DNA from: Petrolisthes cinctipes
Lineage: Eukaryota > Arthropoda > Malacostraca > Decapoda > Porcellanidae
DNA: 64,000 bases
Reading direction: 5' to 3'
Assembly: GCA_033782935.1 (NCBI GenBank)
Contig: JAWQEG010000506.1
Location: 1-64,000, forward strand
Part shown: positions 22,601 to 37,366 of the stretch, one piece after another
How the letters are laid out: each line of letters starts with the position of its first letter
How positions within the stretch are numbered: position 1 is the first letter of the stretch
Notes under the pieces: model-generated
The model's input: the letters and a program-made list of their open reading frames with translations, nothing else
What the model was told of the DNA's origin: nothing
Databases searched by the model: none
Program-made: the position numbers and the translations under genes

Positions 22601-23439
22601 CAGATCGCTTCTGGAATCCAAAAATATCGAATTTTCGGGTGTTTTGAGCCTGAATTTGAGATATAAACGGGTACAGAAGATGCATGCAAATATCTACTCT
22701 GGACACCTAAAATATCGATTTTTAGCATGTTTTGAGCCTATATTTTGAAAACATTCTAGCACTGAGTAGGCATGTACAGTTCGCTTCTGGGACCCAAAAA
22801 TATTGAATTTTCGTGAGTTTTGAGCCTGAATTTGAAATATAAACGGGTCCTGAAGATGAATTCACATATCGACTTTTTGCAACTAAAATATCGATTTTAA
22901 GCATGTTTTGGGTCTGTATCTTGAAAACATTCTAGCAAGGAGTAGGCATGAACAAATCGCTTCTGGGACCCAAAAATTTCGAATTTTCGGGTGTTTTGAG
23001 CCTGAATTTGAGATATAAACGGGTACGGAAGATACATGCACATATCAACTTTGGGCAACCAAAATATCGATTTTGAGCATGTTTTGGGCGTGTATATTGA
23101 AAATACTCTAACACGGATTAGGCATGTACAGATCGCTTCTGGGACCCAAAAATATCGAATTTTCGGGTGTTTTGAGCCTGAATTTGAGATATAAACGGGC
23201 ACAGAAGATGCATGCACATATCGACTTTGGACACCTAAAATATCGATTTTTAGCATGTTTTGAGCCTATATTTTGAAAACATTCTAGCACTGAGTAGGCA
23301 TGTACAGATACCTTCAGAGACCCAAAAATATTTAATTTTCTGGTATTTTGAGCCTGAATTTGAAATATAAACGGGTACTAAAGATGAATGCACATATCGA
23401 CTTTTTTCACCTGAAATATCGATTTTCTTTATATTTTGG

Positions 23440-26400
23440 GCCTGTATTTTGAAAATACTCTAACACAGACTAGGCATGTACAGATCGCTTCTGGGACCCA
23501 AAAATATCGAATTTTTGGCTGTTTTGAGCATGAATTTGAGATTTAAACGGATACAGAAGATGCATGCACATATCGACTTTGGACACCCAAAATATCGATT
23601 TTGAGCATGTTTTGGGCCTGTATTCTGAAAAAATTCTAGCACTGAGTACGCATGTACAGATCGCTTCTTGGACCCAAAAATATCGAATTTTCGAGTCTTT
23701 TGAGAATGAATTTGAAATATAAACGGGTACTGAAGATGCATACACATATCGACTTTTTGCTCCTAAAATATCGATTTTGAGCATGTTTTGGGTTTGAATC
23801 TTAAAAAAATTCTAGCAAGGAGTAGGCATGTAAAGATCGCTTCTGGGATTTAAAAATATCGAATTTTAGGGTGTTTTGAGAATGAATTTGAGATATAAAC
23901 GGGTACAGAAGATTCTTGCACATATTGACTCTGGACACCTAAAATATCGATTTTTAGCATGTTTTGAGCTTGTAATTTGAAAATACTCTAACACGGAGTA
24001 GGCATGTACAGATCGCTTCTGGGACCCTAACATATCGACTTTTCGGATGTTCTGATCCTGAATTTGAGATATAAACGGGTACTGAAGATGCATGCACATA
24101 TCGACTTGGGGCACCTAAAATATTGATTTTTAGCATGTTTTAGGCCTGTACTTTTAAAATATTCTAGCATTAAGTAGGCATGTACAGATCGCTTCTGGGA
24201 CCCAAAAATATCGACTTTTCGGATGTTCTGATCCTGAATTTGAGATATAAACGGGTACTGAAGATGATTGCACATATCGAATTTTTGTACCTAAAATATC
24301 GATTTTAAGCATGTTTTGGGTCTGTATCTTGAAAACATTTTAGCAAGGAGTAGGCATGAACAAATCGCTTCTGGGACCCAAAAAAATCGAATTTTCGGGG
24401 ATTTTTGAGAATGAATTTGAGATATAAACGGGTACGGAAGATACATGCACATATCGACTTTGTGCAAACCAAAATATCGATTTTGAGCATGTTTTAGGCC
24501 TGTATTTTGAAAATACTCTGACACAGACTAGGCATGTACAGATCGCTTCTGGGACCCAAAAATATCGAATTTTCGAGTGTTTTGAACTAGAATTTGGGAT
24601 ATAAACGGGTACAGAAGATGCATACACATATTGTATTTGGGGACCTAAAATATCGATTTTCTTTATGTTTTGGGCCTGAATTTTGAAAATACTCTAACAC
24701 GGACTAGGCATGAACAGATCGCTTCTGGGACCAAAAAATATCGAATTTTCGTGTGTTTTGAGCTTGAATTAGAGATATAAACGTGTACAGAAGATGCATG
24801 CACATGTCGACTTTGGACATTTAAAATATCGATTTTTAGCATGTTTTGAGCCTATATTTTGAAAACATTCTAGCACTGAGTAGGCATGTACAGATCGCTT
24901 CTGGGACCCAAAAATATTTAATTTTCTGGTGTTTTGAGCCTGAATTTGAGATTTAAACGGATACAGAAGATGCATGCACATATGGACTCTGGGCACCCAA
25001 AATATCGATTTTGAGCAAGTTTGGGCCTGTATTCTGAAAATATTCTAGCAATGAGTACGCATGTACAGATCGCTTCTGGGACCCAAAAATATCGAATTTT
25101 CGGGTGTTTTGAGCTTGAATTTAAGATATAAACGGGTACAGAATATGCATGCACATATCGACTTTGGACACCTAAAATATCGATTTTTAGCATGTTTTGA
25201 GCCTTTATTTTGAAAACATTCTACCACTGAGTAGGCATGTACAGATCGCTTCTGGGACCCAAAAATATTAAATTTTGGGGTGTTTTGAGCCTGAATTTGA
25301 AATATAAACGGGTACTAAAGATGCATGCACATATCGACTTTTTGCACCTAAAATATCGATTTTGAGCATGTTTTGGGTCTGTATCTTGAAAACTTTCTAG
25401 CAAGGAGTAGGCATGTACAAATCGCTTCTGGGACCCAAAAATATATTGAATTTTCGGGTGTTTTGGGAATGAGTTTGAGATATAAACGTGTACAGAAGAT
25501 ACATGCACATATCGTCTTTGGGCACCCAAAATATCAATTTTGAGCATGTTTTGGGCGTGTATTTTGAAAATACTCTAACAAGGAGTAGGCATGTACAGAT
25601 CGCTTCTTGTACCCAAAAATATCGAATTTTCGGGTGTTTTGAGCCTGAATTTGAGATATAAACGGGCACAGAAGATGCATGCACATATCGACTTTGGACA
25701 CCTAAAATATCGATTTTTAGCATGTTTTGAGCCTATATTTTGAAAACATTCTAGCACTGAGTAGGCATGTACAGATAGCTTCTGAGACCCAAAAATATTT
25801 AATTTTCTGGTATTTTGAGCCTGAATTTGAAATATAAACGGGTACTAAAGATAAATGCACATATCGACTTTTTCCACCTGAAATATCGATTTTCTTTATA
25901 TTTTGGGCCTGTATTTTGAAAATACTCTAACACTGAGTAAGCATATACAGATCGCTTCAGGGACCCAATAATATTTAATTTTCTGGTGTTTTGAGCCTGA
26001 ATTTGAGATATAAACGGGTACAGAAGATGCATGCACATATCGACTCTGGACACCTAAAATATCGATTTTTAGCATGTTTTGAGCCTATATTTTGAAAATA
26101 CTCTAACACAGACTAGGCATGTACAGATCGCTTCTGGGACCCAAAAATATCGAATTTTTGGCTGTTTTGAGCATGAATTTGAGATTTAAACGGATACAGA
26201 AGATGCATGCACATATCGACTTTGGACACCCAAAATATCGATTTTGAGCATGTTTTGGGCCTGTATTCTGAAAAAATTCTAGCACTGAGTACGCATGTAC
26301 AGATCGCTTCTTGGACCCAAAAATATCGAATTTTCGAGTCTTTTGAGAATGAATTTGAAATATAAACGGGTACTGAAGATGCATACACATATCGACTTTT

Positions 26401-28540
26401 TGCTCCTAAAATATCGATTTTGAGCATGTTTTGGGTCTGAATCTTAAAAAAATTCTAGCAAGGAGTAGGCATGTAAAGATCGCTTCTGGGATTTAAAAAT
26501 ATCGAATTTTAGGGTGTTTTGAGAATGAATTTGAGATATAAACGGGTACAGAAGATTCTTGCACATATTGACTCTGGACACCTAAAATATCGATTTTTAG
26601 CATGTTTTGAGCTTGTAATTTGAAAATACTCTAACACGGAGTAGGCATGTACAGATCGCTTCTGGGACCCTAACATATCGACTTTTCGGATGTTCTGATC
26701 CTTAATTTGAGATATAAACGGGTACTGAAGATGCATGCACATATCGACTTGGGGCACCTAAAATATTGATTTTTAGCATGTTTTAGGCCTGTACTTTTAA
26801 AATATTCTAGCATTAAGTAGGCATGTACAGATCGCTTCTGGGACCCAAAAATATCGACTTTTCGGATGTTCTGATCCTGAATTTGAGATATAAACGGGTA
26901 CTGAAGATGATTGCACATATCGAATTTTTGTACCTAAAATATCGATTTTAAGCATGTTTTGGGTCTGTATCTTGAAAACATTTTAGCAAGGAGTAGGCAT
27001 GAACAAATCGCTTCTGGGACCCAAAAAAATCGAATTTTCGGGGGTTTTTGAGAATGAATTTGAGATATAAACGGGTACGGAAGATACATGCACATATCGA
27101 CTTTGTGCAAACCAAAATATCGATTTTGAGCATGTTTTAGGCCTGTATTTTGAAAATACTCTGACACAGACTAGGCATGTACAGATCGCTTCTGGGACCC
27201 AAAAATATCGAATTTTCGAGTGTTTTGAACTAGAATTTGGGATATAAACGGGTACAGAAGATGCATACACATATTGTATTTGGGGACCTAAAATATCGAT
27301 TTTCTTTATGTTTTGGGCCTGAATTTTGAAAATACTCTAACACGGACTAGGCATGAACAGATCGCTTCTGGGACCAAAAAATATCGAATTTTCGTGTGTT
27401 TTGAGCTTGAATTAGAGATATAAACGTGTACAGAAGATGCATGCACATGTCGACTTTGGACATTTAAAATATCGATTTTTAGCATGTTTTGAGCCTATAT
27501 TTTGAAAACATTCTAGCACTGAGTAGGCATGTACAGATCGCTTCTGGGACCCAAAAATATTTAATTTTCTGGTGTTTTGAGCCTGAATTTGAGATTTAAA
27601 CGGATACAGAAGATGCATGCACATATCGACTCTGGGCACCCAAAATATCGATTTTGAGCAAGTTTGGGCCTGTATTCTGAAAATATTCTAGCAATGAGTA
27701 CGCATGTACAGATCGCTTCTGGGACCCAAAAATATCGAATTTTCGGGTGTTTTGAGCTTGAATTTAAGATATAAACGGGTACAGAATATGCATGCACATA
27801 TCGACTTTGGACACCTAAAATATCGATTTTTAGCATGTTTTGAGCCTTTATTTTGAAAACATTCTAGCACTGAGTAGGCATGTACAGATCGCTTCTGGGA
27901 CCCAAAAATATTAAATTTTGGGGTGTTTTGAGCCTGAATTTGAAATATAAACGGGTACTAAAGATGCATGCACATATCGACTTTTTGCACCTAAAATATC
28001 GATTTTGAGCATGTTTTGGGTCTGTATCTTGAAAACTTTCTAGCAAGGAGTAGGCATGTACAAATCGCTTCTGGGACCCAAAAATATATTGAATTTTCGG
28101 GTGTTTTGGGAATGAGTTTGAGATATAAACGTGTACAGAAGATACATGCACATATCGTCTTTGGGCACCCAAAATATCAATTTTGAGCATGTTTTGGGCG
28201 TGTATTTTGAAAATACTCTAACAAGGAGTAGGCATGTACAGATCGCTTCTTGTACCCAAAAATATCGAATTTTCGGGTGTTTTGAGCCTGAATTTGAGAT
28301 ATAAACGGGCACAGAAGATGCATGCACATATCGACTTTGGACACCTAAAATATCGATTTTTAGCATGTTTTGAGCCTATATTTTGAAAACATTCTAGCAC
28401 TGAGTAGGCATGTACAGATAGCTTCTGAGACCCAAAAATATTTAATTTTCTGGTATTTTGAGCCTGAATTTGAAATATAAACGGGTACTAAAGATAAATG
28501 CACATATCGACTTTTTCCACCTAAAATATGGATTTTCTTT
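23440..28540 (+). repeat. Tandem duplication of a 2,643-bp block (15 monomers + 3 bp)
   Basis: 23,440-26,082 matches 26,083 to about 28,540. Shared unusual variants include GGGGATTTTTGAG / GGGGGTTTTTGAG (24,397 and 27,040), TTTGTGCAAACCAAAATATC (24,459 and 27,102) and GAGCAAGTTTGGGCC (25,013 and 27,656). Few substitutions separate the copies. A diverged third copy starts at about 28,740 in the same register. Confidence 0.9.
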
Positions 28541-31500
28541 GTATTTTGGACCTGTATTTTGAAAATACTCTAACACTGAGTAAGCATATACAGATCGCTT
28601 CAGGGACCCAAAAATATCGAATTTTTAGGTGTTTTGAGCCAGAATTTAGGATATAAACGGGTACAGAAGATGCATGCACATATCGACTCTGGACACCTAA
28701 AATATCGATTTTTAGAATGTTTTGAGCCTATATTTTGAAAATACTCTAACACAGACTACGCATGTACAGATCGTTTCTGGGACCCAAAAATATCGAATTT
28801 TTGGCTGTTTTGAGCATGAATTTGAGATTTAAACTAATACAGAAGATGCATGCACATATCGACTTTGGACACCCAAAATATCGATTTTGAGCATGTTTTG
28901 GGCCTGAATTCTGAAAAAATTATTGCACTGAGTACGCATGTACAGATCGCTTCTCGGACCCAAAAATATCGAATTTTTGGGTCTTTTGAGAATGAAGTTG
29001 AAATATAAACGGGTACTGAAGATGCATACACATATCGACTTTTTGCTCCTAAAATATCGATTTTGAGCATGTTTTGGGTCTGTATCTTAAAAAAATTCTA
29101 GCAAGGAGTAGGCATGTAAATATCGTTTCTGGGATTTAAAAATATCGAATTTTCGGGTGTTTTGAGCCTGAATTTGAGATATAAACGGGTACAGAAGATT
29201 CTTGCACATATCGACTCTGGACACCTAAAATATCGATTTTTAGCATGTTTTGAGCCTGTAATTTGAAAATACTCTAACACGGAGTAGGCATGTACAGATC
29301 GCTTCTGGGACCCAAAAATATCGACTTTTCGAAAGTTCTGATCCTGAATTTGAGATATAAACGGGTAATGAAGATGCATGCACATATCGACTTTGGGCAC
29401 CTAAAATATTGATTTTTAGCATGTTTTAGGCATGTACTTTTAAAATATTCTAGCACTAAGTAGGCATGTACAGATCGCTTTTGGGACCCAAAAATATCGA
29501 ATTTTCGGATGTTTTGAGCCTGAATTTGAGATATAAACGGGTACAGAAGATGAATGCACATATCGACTTTGGACACCTAAAATATCGATTTTAAGCATGT
29601 TTTAGGCGTTTATTTTGAAAATACTCTAACACGGAGTAGGCATGTACAGATCGCTTCTCGGACCCAAAATTATCGAATTTTTGGGTGTTTTGAGCCTGAA
29701 TTTGAGATTTAAACGGGTACAGAAGATGCATGCACATATCGACTTTGGACACATAAAATATCGATTTTTAGCATGTTTTAAGCCTATATTTTGAAAACAT
29801 TCTAGCACTGAGTAGGCATGTAACGATCGCTTCTGGGACCCAAAAATATTGAATTTTCTGGTGTTTTGAGTCTGAATTTGAAATATAAACGGGTACTGAA
29901 GATGAATGCACATATCGACTTTTTGTACCTAAAACATCGATTTTAAGCATGTTTTGGGTCTGTATCTTGAAAACTTTCTAGCAAGGAGTAGGCATGTACA
30001 GATTGCTTCTGGGACCCAAAAATATCGAATTTTCGGGTGTTTTGAGAATGAATTTGAGATATATACGTGTACAGAAGATACATGCACATATCGACTTTGG
30101 GCAACCAAAATATCGATTTTGAGCATGTTTTTAGCCTATATTTTGAAATCATTCTAGCACTGAGTAGGCATGTACAGTTCGCTTCTGGGACCCAAAAATA
30201 TTGAATTTTTGTGTGTTTTGAGCCTGAATTTGAAATATAAACGGGTACTGATGATGAATGCACATATCGGCTTTTTGCAACTAAAATATCGATTTTGAGC
30301 ATGTTTTGGGTCTGTATCTTGAAAACATTTTAGCAAGGAGTAGGCATGAACAAATCGCTTCTGGGAGCCAAAAAAATCGAATTTTCGGGTGTTTTTGAGA
30401 ATGAATTTGAGATATAAACGGGTACAGAAGATACATGCACATATCGACTTTGGGCAAACCAAAATATCGATTTTGAGCATGTTTTGATCGTGTATTTTGA
30501 AAATACTCTAACACGGAGTAGGCATGTACAGATCGTTTCTTGGACCACAAAATATCGAATTTTCGGGTGTTTTGAGCCTGAATTTGAAATATAAACGGGT
30601 ACAGAAGATGCATGCACATATCGACTTTGGACACCTAAAATATCGATTTTTAGCATGTTTTGAGCCTATATCTTGAAAACATTCTAGCACTGAGTAGGCA
30701 TGTACAGATCGCTTCTGGGACCCAAAAATATCGAATTTTTGGCTGTTTTGAGCCTGAATTTGAGATTTAAACGGATACAGAGAATGCATGCCCATATCGA
30801 CTTTGGACACCCAAAATATCGATTTGGAGCAAGTTTGGGCCTGTATTCTTAAAATATTCTAGCAATGAGTACGCATGTACATGTTGCTTCTGGGACCCAA
30901 TAATATAGAATTTTCGGGTGTTTTGAGCCTGAATTTGGGATATAATCGGGTACAGAAGATGCATACACATATTGACTTTGGGCACTTAAAATATCGATTT
31001 GCATTATGTTTTGGGCCTGTATTTTGAAAATACTCTAACACGGAGTAGACATGTACAGATCGCTTCTGGGACCCAAAAATATGTAATTTTTGGGTGTTTT
31101 GAGCTTGAATTTAAGATATAAACGGGTACAGAATATGCATGCACATATCGACTTTGGACACCAAAAATATCGATTTTTAGCATGTTTTAAGCCTTTATTT
31201 TGAAAACATTCTAGCACTGACTAGGCATGTACAGATCGCTTCTGGGACCCAAAAATATTAAATTTTGGGGTGTTTTGAGCCTGAATTTGAAATATAAACG
31301 GGTACTAAAGATGCATGCACATATCGACTTTTTGCACCTAAAATATCGATTTTGAGCATGTTTTGGGTCTGTATCTTGAAAACATTCTAGCAAGGAGTAG
31401 GCATGTACAAATCGCTTCTGGGACCCAAAAATATATTAAATTTTCGGGTGTTTTGAGAATGAATTTGAGATATAAACGTGTACAGAAGATACATGCACAT

Positions 31501-33426
31501 ATCGTCTTTGTGCAACCAAAATATCAATTTTGAGCATGTTTTGGGCGTGTATTTTGAAAATACTCTAACACGGAGTAGGCATGTACAGATCGCTTCTGGG
31601 ACCCAAAAATATCGAATTTTCGGGTGTTTTGAGCCTGAATTTGAGATATAAACGGGCACAGAAGATGCATGCACATATCAACTCTGGACGCCTAAAATAT
31701 CGATTTTTAGCATGTTTTGAGCCTATATTTTGAAAAAATTCTAGCACTGAGTAGTCATGTACAGATAGCTTCTGAGACCCAAAAATATTTAATTTTCTGG
31801 TATTTTGAGCCTGAATTTGAAATATAAACGGGTACTAAAGATGAATGCACATATCGACTTTTTCCACCTAAAATATCGATTTTATTTATATTTTGGGCCT
31901 GTATTTTGAAAATACTCTAACACTGAGTAAGCATATACAGATCGCTTCAGGGACCCAAAAATATCGAATTTTTAGGTGTTTTGAGCCTGAATTTGAGATA
32001 TAAACGGGTACAGAAGATGCATGCACATATCAACTCTGGACGCCTAAAATATCAATTTTTAGAATGTTTTGAGCCTATATTTTGAAAACATTCTAGGACT
32101 GAGTAGGCATGTACAGATCGCTTCTGAGACCTAAAAATATCGAATTTTTGGGTCTTTTGAGAATGAATTTGAAATATAAACGGGTACTGAAGATGCATAC
32201 ACATATCGACTTTTTGCTCCTAAAATATCGATTTTGTGCATGTTTTGGGTCCCTATCTTAAAAAAATTCTAGCAAGGAGTAGGCATGTAAAGATCGTTTC
32301 TGGGATTTAAAAATATCGAATTTTCGGGTGTTTTGAGAATGAATTTGAGATATAAACGGGTACAGAAGATTCTTGCACATATCGACTCTGGACACCTAAA
32401 ATATCGATTTTTAGCATGTTTTGAGCCGGTAATTTGAAAATACTCTAACACGAAGTAGGCATGTACAGATCGCTTCTGGGACTCAAAAATATCGACTTTT
32501 CGGAAGTTCTAATCCTGAATTTGAGATATAAATGGGTACTGAAGATGCATGCACATATCGACTTGGGGCACCTAAAATATTGATTTTTAGCATGTTTTAG
32601 GCGTGTACTTTTAAAATATTCTAGCACTAAGTAGGCATGTACAGATCGCTTCTGGGACCCAAAAATATCGAATTTTCGGATGTTTTGAGCCTGAATTTGA
32701 GATATAAACGGGTACAGAAGATGAATGCACATATCGACTTTGGACACCTAAAATATCGATTTTAAGCATGTTTTGGGCGTTTATTTTGAAAATACTCTAA
32801 CACAGAGTAGGCATGTACAGATCGCTTCTGGGACCCAAAATTATCGAATTTTTGGGTGTTTTGAGCCTGAATTTGAGATATAAACGGGTACAGAAGATGC
32901 ATGCACATATCGACTTTGGACACATAAAATATCGATTTTTAGCATGTTTTAAGCCTATATTTTGAAAACATTCTAGCACTGAGTAGGCATGTAACGATCG
33001 CTTCTGGGACCCAAAAATATCGAATTTTCTGGTGTTTTGAGCCTGATTTTGAAATATAAACGGGTACTGAAGATGAATGCACATATCGACTTTTTGTACC
33101 TAAAACATCGATTTTAAGCATGTTTTGGGTCTGTATCTTGAAAACTTTCTAGCAAGGAGTAGGCATGTACAGATTGCTTCTGGGACCCAAAAATATCGAA
33201 TTTTCGGGTGTTTTGAGAATGAATTTGAGATATAAACGGGTACTGAAGATGCATGCACATATCGACTTTGGGCACCCAAAATATCGATTTTGAGCATGTT
33301 TTGGGCGTGTATTTTGAAAATACTCTAACACGGAGTAGGCATCTACAGATCGCTTCTGGGATCCAAAAATATCAAATTTTCGAGTGTTTTGAGAATGAAT
33401 TTGAGATATAAACGGGTACAGAAGAT

Positions 33427-34840
33427 TCATGCACAAATCGACTCTGGACACCTAAAATATCGATTTTTAGCATGTTTTGAGTCTGTAATTTGAAAATACT
33501 CTAACACGGAGTAGGCATGTACAGACCGCTTCTGGGACCCAATTATATCGACTTTTCGGATATTCTGATCCTGAATTTGAGATATAAACGGGTACTGAAG
33601 ATGCATGCACATATCGACTGTAGGCACCTAAAATATTGATTTTTTGCATGTTTTAGGCCTGTACTTTTAAAATATTCTAGCACTAAGTAGGCATGTACAG
33701 ATCGTTTCTGGGACCCAAAAATATCGATTTTTCAGATGTTTTGAGCCTGAATTTGAGATATAAACGGGTACAGAAGATGAATGCACATATCGACTTTGGA
33801 CACCTAAAATATCGATTTTAAGCATGTTTTGGGCGTTTATTTTGAAAATACTCTAACACGGAGTAGGCATGTACAGATCGCTTATGGTTCCCAAAATTAT
33901 CAAATTTTCGGGTGTTTTGAGCCTGAATTTGAGTTATAAACAGGTACAGAAGATGCATGCACTTATCGACTTTGGACACATAAAATATCGATTTTTAGCA
34001 TGTTTTAAGCCTATATTTTAAAAACATTCTAGCACTGAGTAGGCATGTAACGATCGCTTCTGGGACCCAAAAATATTGAATTTTCTGGTGTTTTGAGCCT
34101 GAATTTGAAATATAAACGGGTACTGAAGATGAATGCACATATCGACTTTTTGTACCTAAAATATCGATTTTAAGCATGTTTTGGGTCTGTATCTTGAAAA
34201 CTTTCTAGCAAGGAGTAGGCATCTACAGATTGCTTCTGGGACCCAAAAATATCGAATTTTCGGGTGTTTTGAGAATGAATTTGAGATATAAACGGGTACA
34301 GAAGATGCATGCACATATCGACATTGGGCACCCAAAATATCGATTTTGAGCATGTTTTGGGCGTGTATTTTGAAAATACTCTAACACGGAGTAGGCATGT
34401 ACAGATCGCTTCTGGAACCGAAAAATATCGAATTTTGGGGTGTTTTAAGCCTGAATATAAGATATAAACGGGTACAGAAGATGCATGCACATATCGACTT
34501 TGGACACCCAAAATATCGATTTTGAGCATGTTCTGGGCCGGTATTCTGAAAATATTCTAGCACTGAGTACGCATGTACAGATCGCTTCTGGGACCCAAAA
34601 ACATCGAATTTTCGGGTCTTTTGAGCCTGAATTTGAAATATAAACGAGTACTGAAGATGCATACACATATCGACTTTAGGTACCTAAAATATCGATTTTC
34701 AGCATGTTTTGGGACTGTATTTTGAAAATACTCTAACACGGAGTAGGCATGTACAGATCGCTTCTGGGATCCAAAAATATCAAATTTTCGAGTGTTTTGA
34801 GAATGAATTTGAGATATAAACGGGTATAGAAGATGCATGC
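33427..34840 (+). repeat. Distant copy of the 1,408-bp block
   Basis: This stretch matches 40,346-41,760 at a spacing of 6,919 bp (for example GCATGTAACGATCGCTTCTG, CGGATATTCTGATCC and TTCTGGGCCGGTATTCTG). Correcting for the 99-bp deletion, two 14-bp deletions and one 3-bp gain in between gives about 40 monomers. Confidence 0.75.
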
Positions 34841-35424
34841 ACATATCGACTCTGGACACCTAAAATATCGATTTTTAGCATGTTTTGAGCCTGTAATTTG
34901 AAAATACTCTAACACGGAGTAGGCATGTACAGATCGCTTCTGGGACCCAAATATATCGACTTTTCGGATGTTCTGATCCTGAATTTGAGATATAAACGGG
35001 TACAGAAGAGGCATGCACATAACGACTCTGGACACCTAAAATATCGATTTTTAGCATGTTTTGAGCCTATATTTTGAAAATACTCTAACACGGACTAGGC
35101 ATGTACAGATCGCTTCTGGGACCCAAAAATATCGTATTTTTGGCTGTTTTGAGCCTGAATTTGAGATTTAAACGGATACAGAAGATGCATGCACATATCG
35201 ACTTTGGACACCCAAAATTTCGATTTTGAGCAAGTTTGGGCCTGTATTCTGAAAATATTCTAGCAATGAGTACGCATGTACAGATCGCTTCTGGGACCCA
35301 AAAATATCGAATTTTCGTGTGTTTTGAGCCTGAATTTGGGATATAAACGGGTACAGAAGATGCATACACATATTGACTTTGGGCACCTAAAATATCGATT
35401 TGCATTATGTTTTGGGCCTGTATT

Positions 35425-37307
35425 TTGAAAATACTCTAACACGGAGTAGACATGTACAGATCGCTTCTGGGACCCAAAAATATCGAATTTTCGGGTGTTT
35501 TGAGCTTGAATTTAAGATATAAACGGGTACAGAATATGCATGCACATATCGACTTTGGACACCTAAAATATCGATTTTTAGCATGTTTTGAGCCTTTACT
35601 TTGAAAACATTCTAGCACTGAGTAGGCATGTACAGATCGCTTCTGGGACTCAAAAATATTAAATTTTGGTGTGTTTTGAGCCTGAATTTGAAATATAAAC
35701 GGGTACTAAAGATGCATGCACTTATCGACTTTTTGCTCCTAAAATATCGATTTTGAGCATGTTTTGGGTCAGTATCTTGAAAACATTCTAGCAAGGAGTA
35801 GGCATGTACAAATCGCTTCTGGGACCCAAAAATATATTGAATTTTCGGGTGTTTTGAGAATGAATTTGAGATATAAACGTGTACAGAAGATACATGCACA
35901 TATCGACTTTGGGCAACCAAAATATCAATTTTGAGCATGTTTTGGGCGTGTATTTTGAAAATACTCTAACACGGAGTAGGCATGTACAGATCGCTTCTGG
36001 GACCCATAAATATTTAATTTTTGGCTGTTTTGAGCCTGAATTTGAGATTTAAACGGATACAGAAGATGCATGCACATATCGATTTTGGACACCTAAAATA
36101 TCGGTTTTTAGCATGTTTTGGGCCTATATTCCGAAAAAATTCTAGCACTGAGTACGCATGTACAGATCGCTTCTCGGACCCAAAAATATCGAATATTCGG
36201 GTCTTTTGAGAATGGATTTGAAATATAAACGGGTACTGAAGATGCATACACATATCGACTTTTTGCTCCTAAAATATCGATTTTGAGCATGTTTTGGGTC
36301 TGTATCTTAAAAAAATTCTAGCAAGTAGTAGGCATGTAAAGATCGTTTCTGGGATTTAAAAATATCGAATTTTCAGGTGTTTTGAGAATGAATTTGAGAT
36401 ATAAAAGGGTACAGAAGATGCATACACATATTGACTCTGGACACCTAAAATATCGATTTTTAGCATGTTTTGGGACTGTATTTTGAAAATACTCTAACAC
36501 GGTGTAGGCATGTACAGATCGCTTCTGGGACCCAAAAATATCAACTTTTCGGATGTTCTGATCCTGAATTTGAGATATAAACGGGTACTGAAGATGCATG
36601 CACATATCAACTGTAGGCACCTAAAATATTGATTATTTGCATGTTTTAGGCCTGTACTTTTAAAATATTCTAGCACTAGATCGCTTCTGGGACCCAAAAA
36701 TATCGAATTTTCGGATGTTTTGAGCCTGAATTTGAGATATAAACGGGTACAGAAGATGAATGCACATTTTGACTTTGGACACCTAAAATATCGATTTTAA
36801 GCATGTTTTGGGCGTTTGTTTTGAAAATACTCTAACACGGAGTAGGCATGTACAGATCGCTTCTGGGACCCAAAATTATCGAATTTTTAGGTGTTTTGAG
36901 CCTGAATTTGAGATATAAACGGGTACAGAAAATGCATGCACATATCGACTTTGGACACATAAAATATCGATTTTTAGCATGTTTTAAACCTATATTTTAA
37001 AAACATTCTAGCACTGAGTAGGCATGTAACGATCGCTTCTGGGACCCAAAAATATTGAATTTTCTGGTGTTTTGAGCCTGAATTTGAAATATAAACGGGT
37101 ACTGAAGATGAATGCACATATCTACACTTTGTACCTAAAATATCTGTTTTGAGCATGTTTTGGGTCTGTATCTTGAAAACTTTCTAGCAAGGAGTAGGCA
37201 TGTACAGATTGCTTCTGGGACCCAAAAATATCGAATTTTCGGGTGTTTTGAGAATGAATTTGAGATATAAACGGGTACAGAAGATGCATGCACATATCGA
37301 CTTTGGA
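35425..37307 (+). repeat. Block repeated at 38,056-39,839 (left copy)
   Basis: 1,883 bp that recur 2,631 bp downstream. Shared marks are TTACTTTGAAAACATTC, AAATTTTGGTGTGTTTTG, CACTTATCGACTTTTTGCTCC and the 14-bp deletion CTAGCACTAGATCGC at 36,670-36,684. Confidence 0.85.
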
Positions 37308-37360
37308 CACATAAAATATCGATTTTTAGCATGTTTTAAACCTATATTTTAAAAACATTC

Positions 37361-37366
37361 TAGTAG
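37361..37366 (+). repeat. TAG duplication marker (TAGTAG)
   Basis: The normal ATTCTAGCACTGAG reads ATTCTAGTAGCACTGAG. The same gain is seen at 44,632 and 47,086, and nowhere else that I noticed, so it marks related monomers. Confidence 0.85.
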
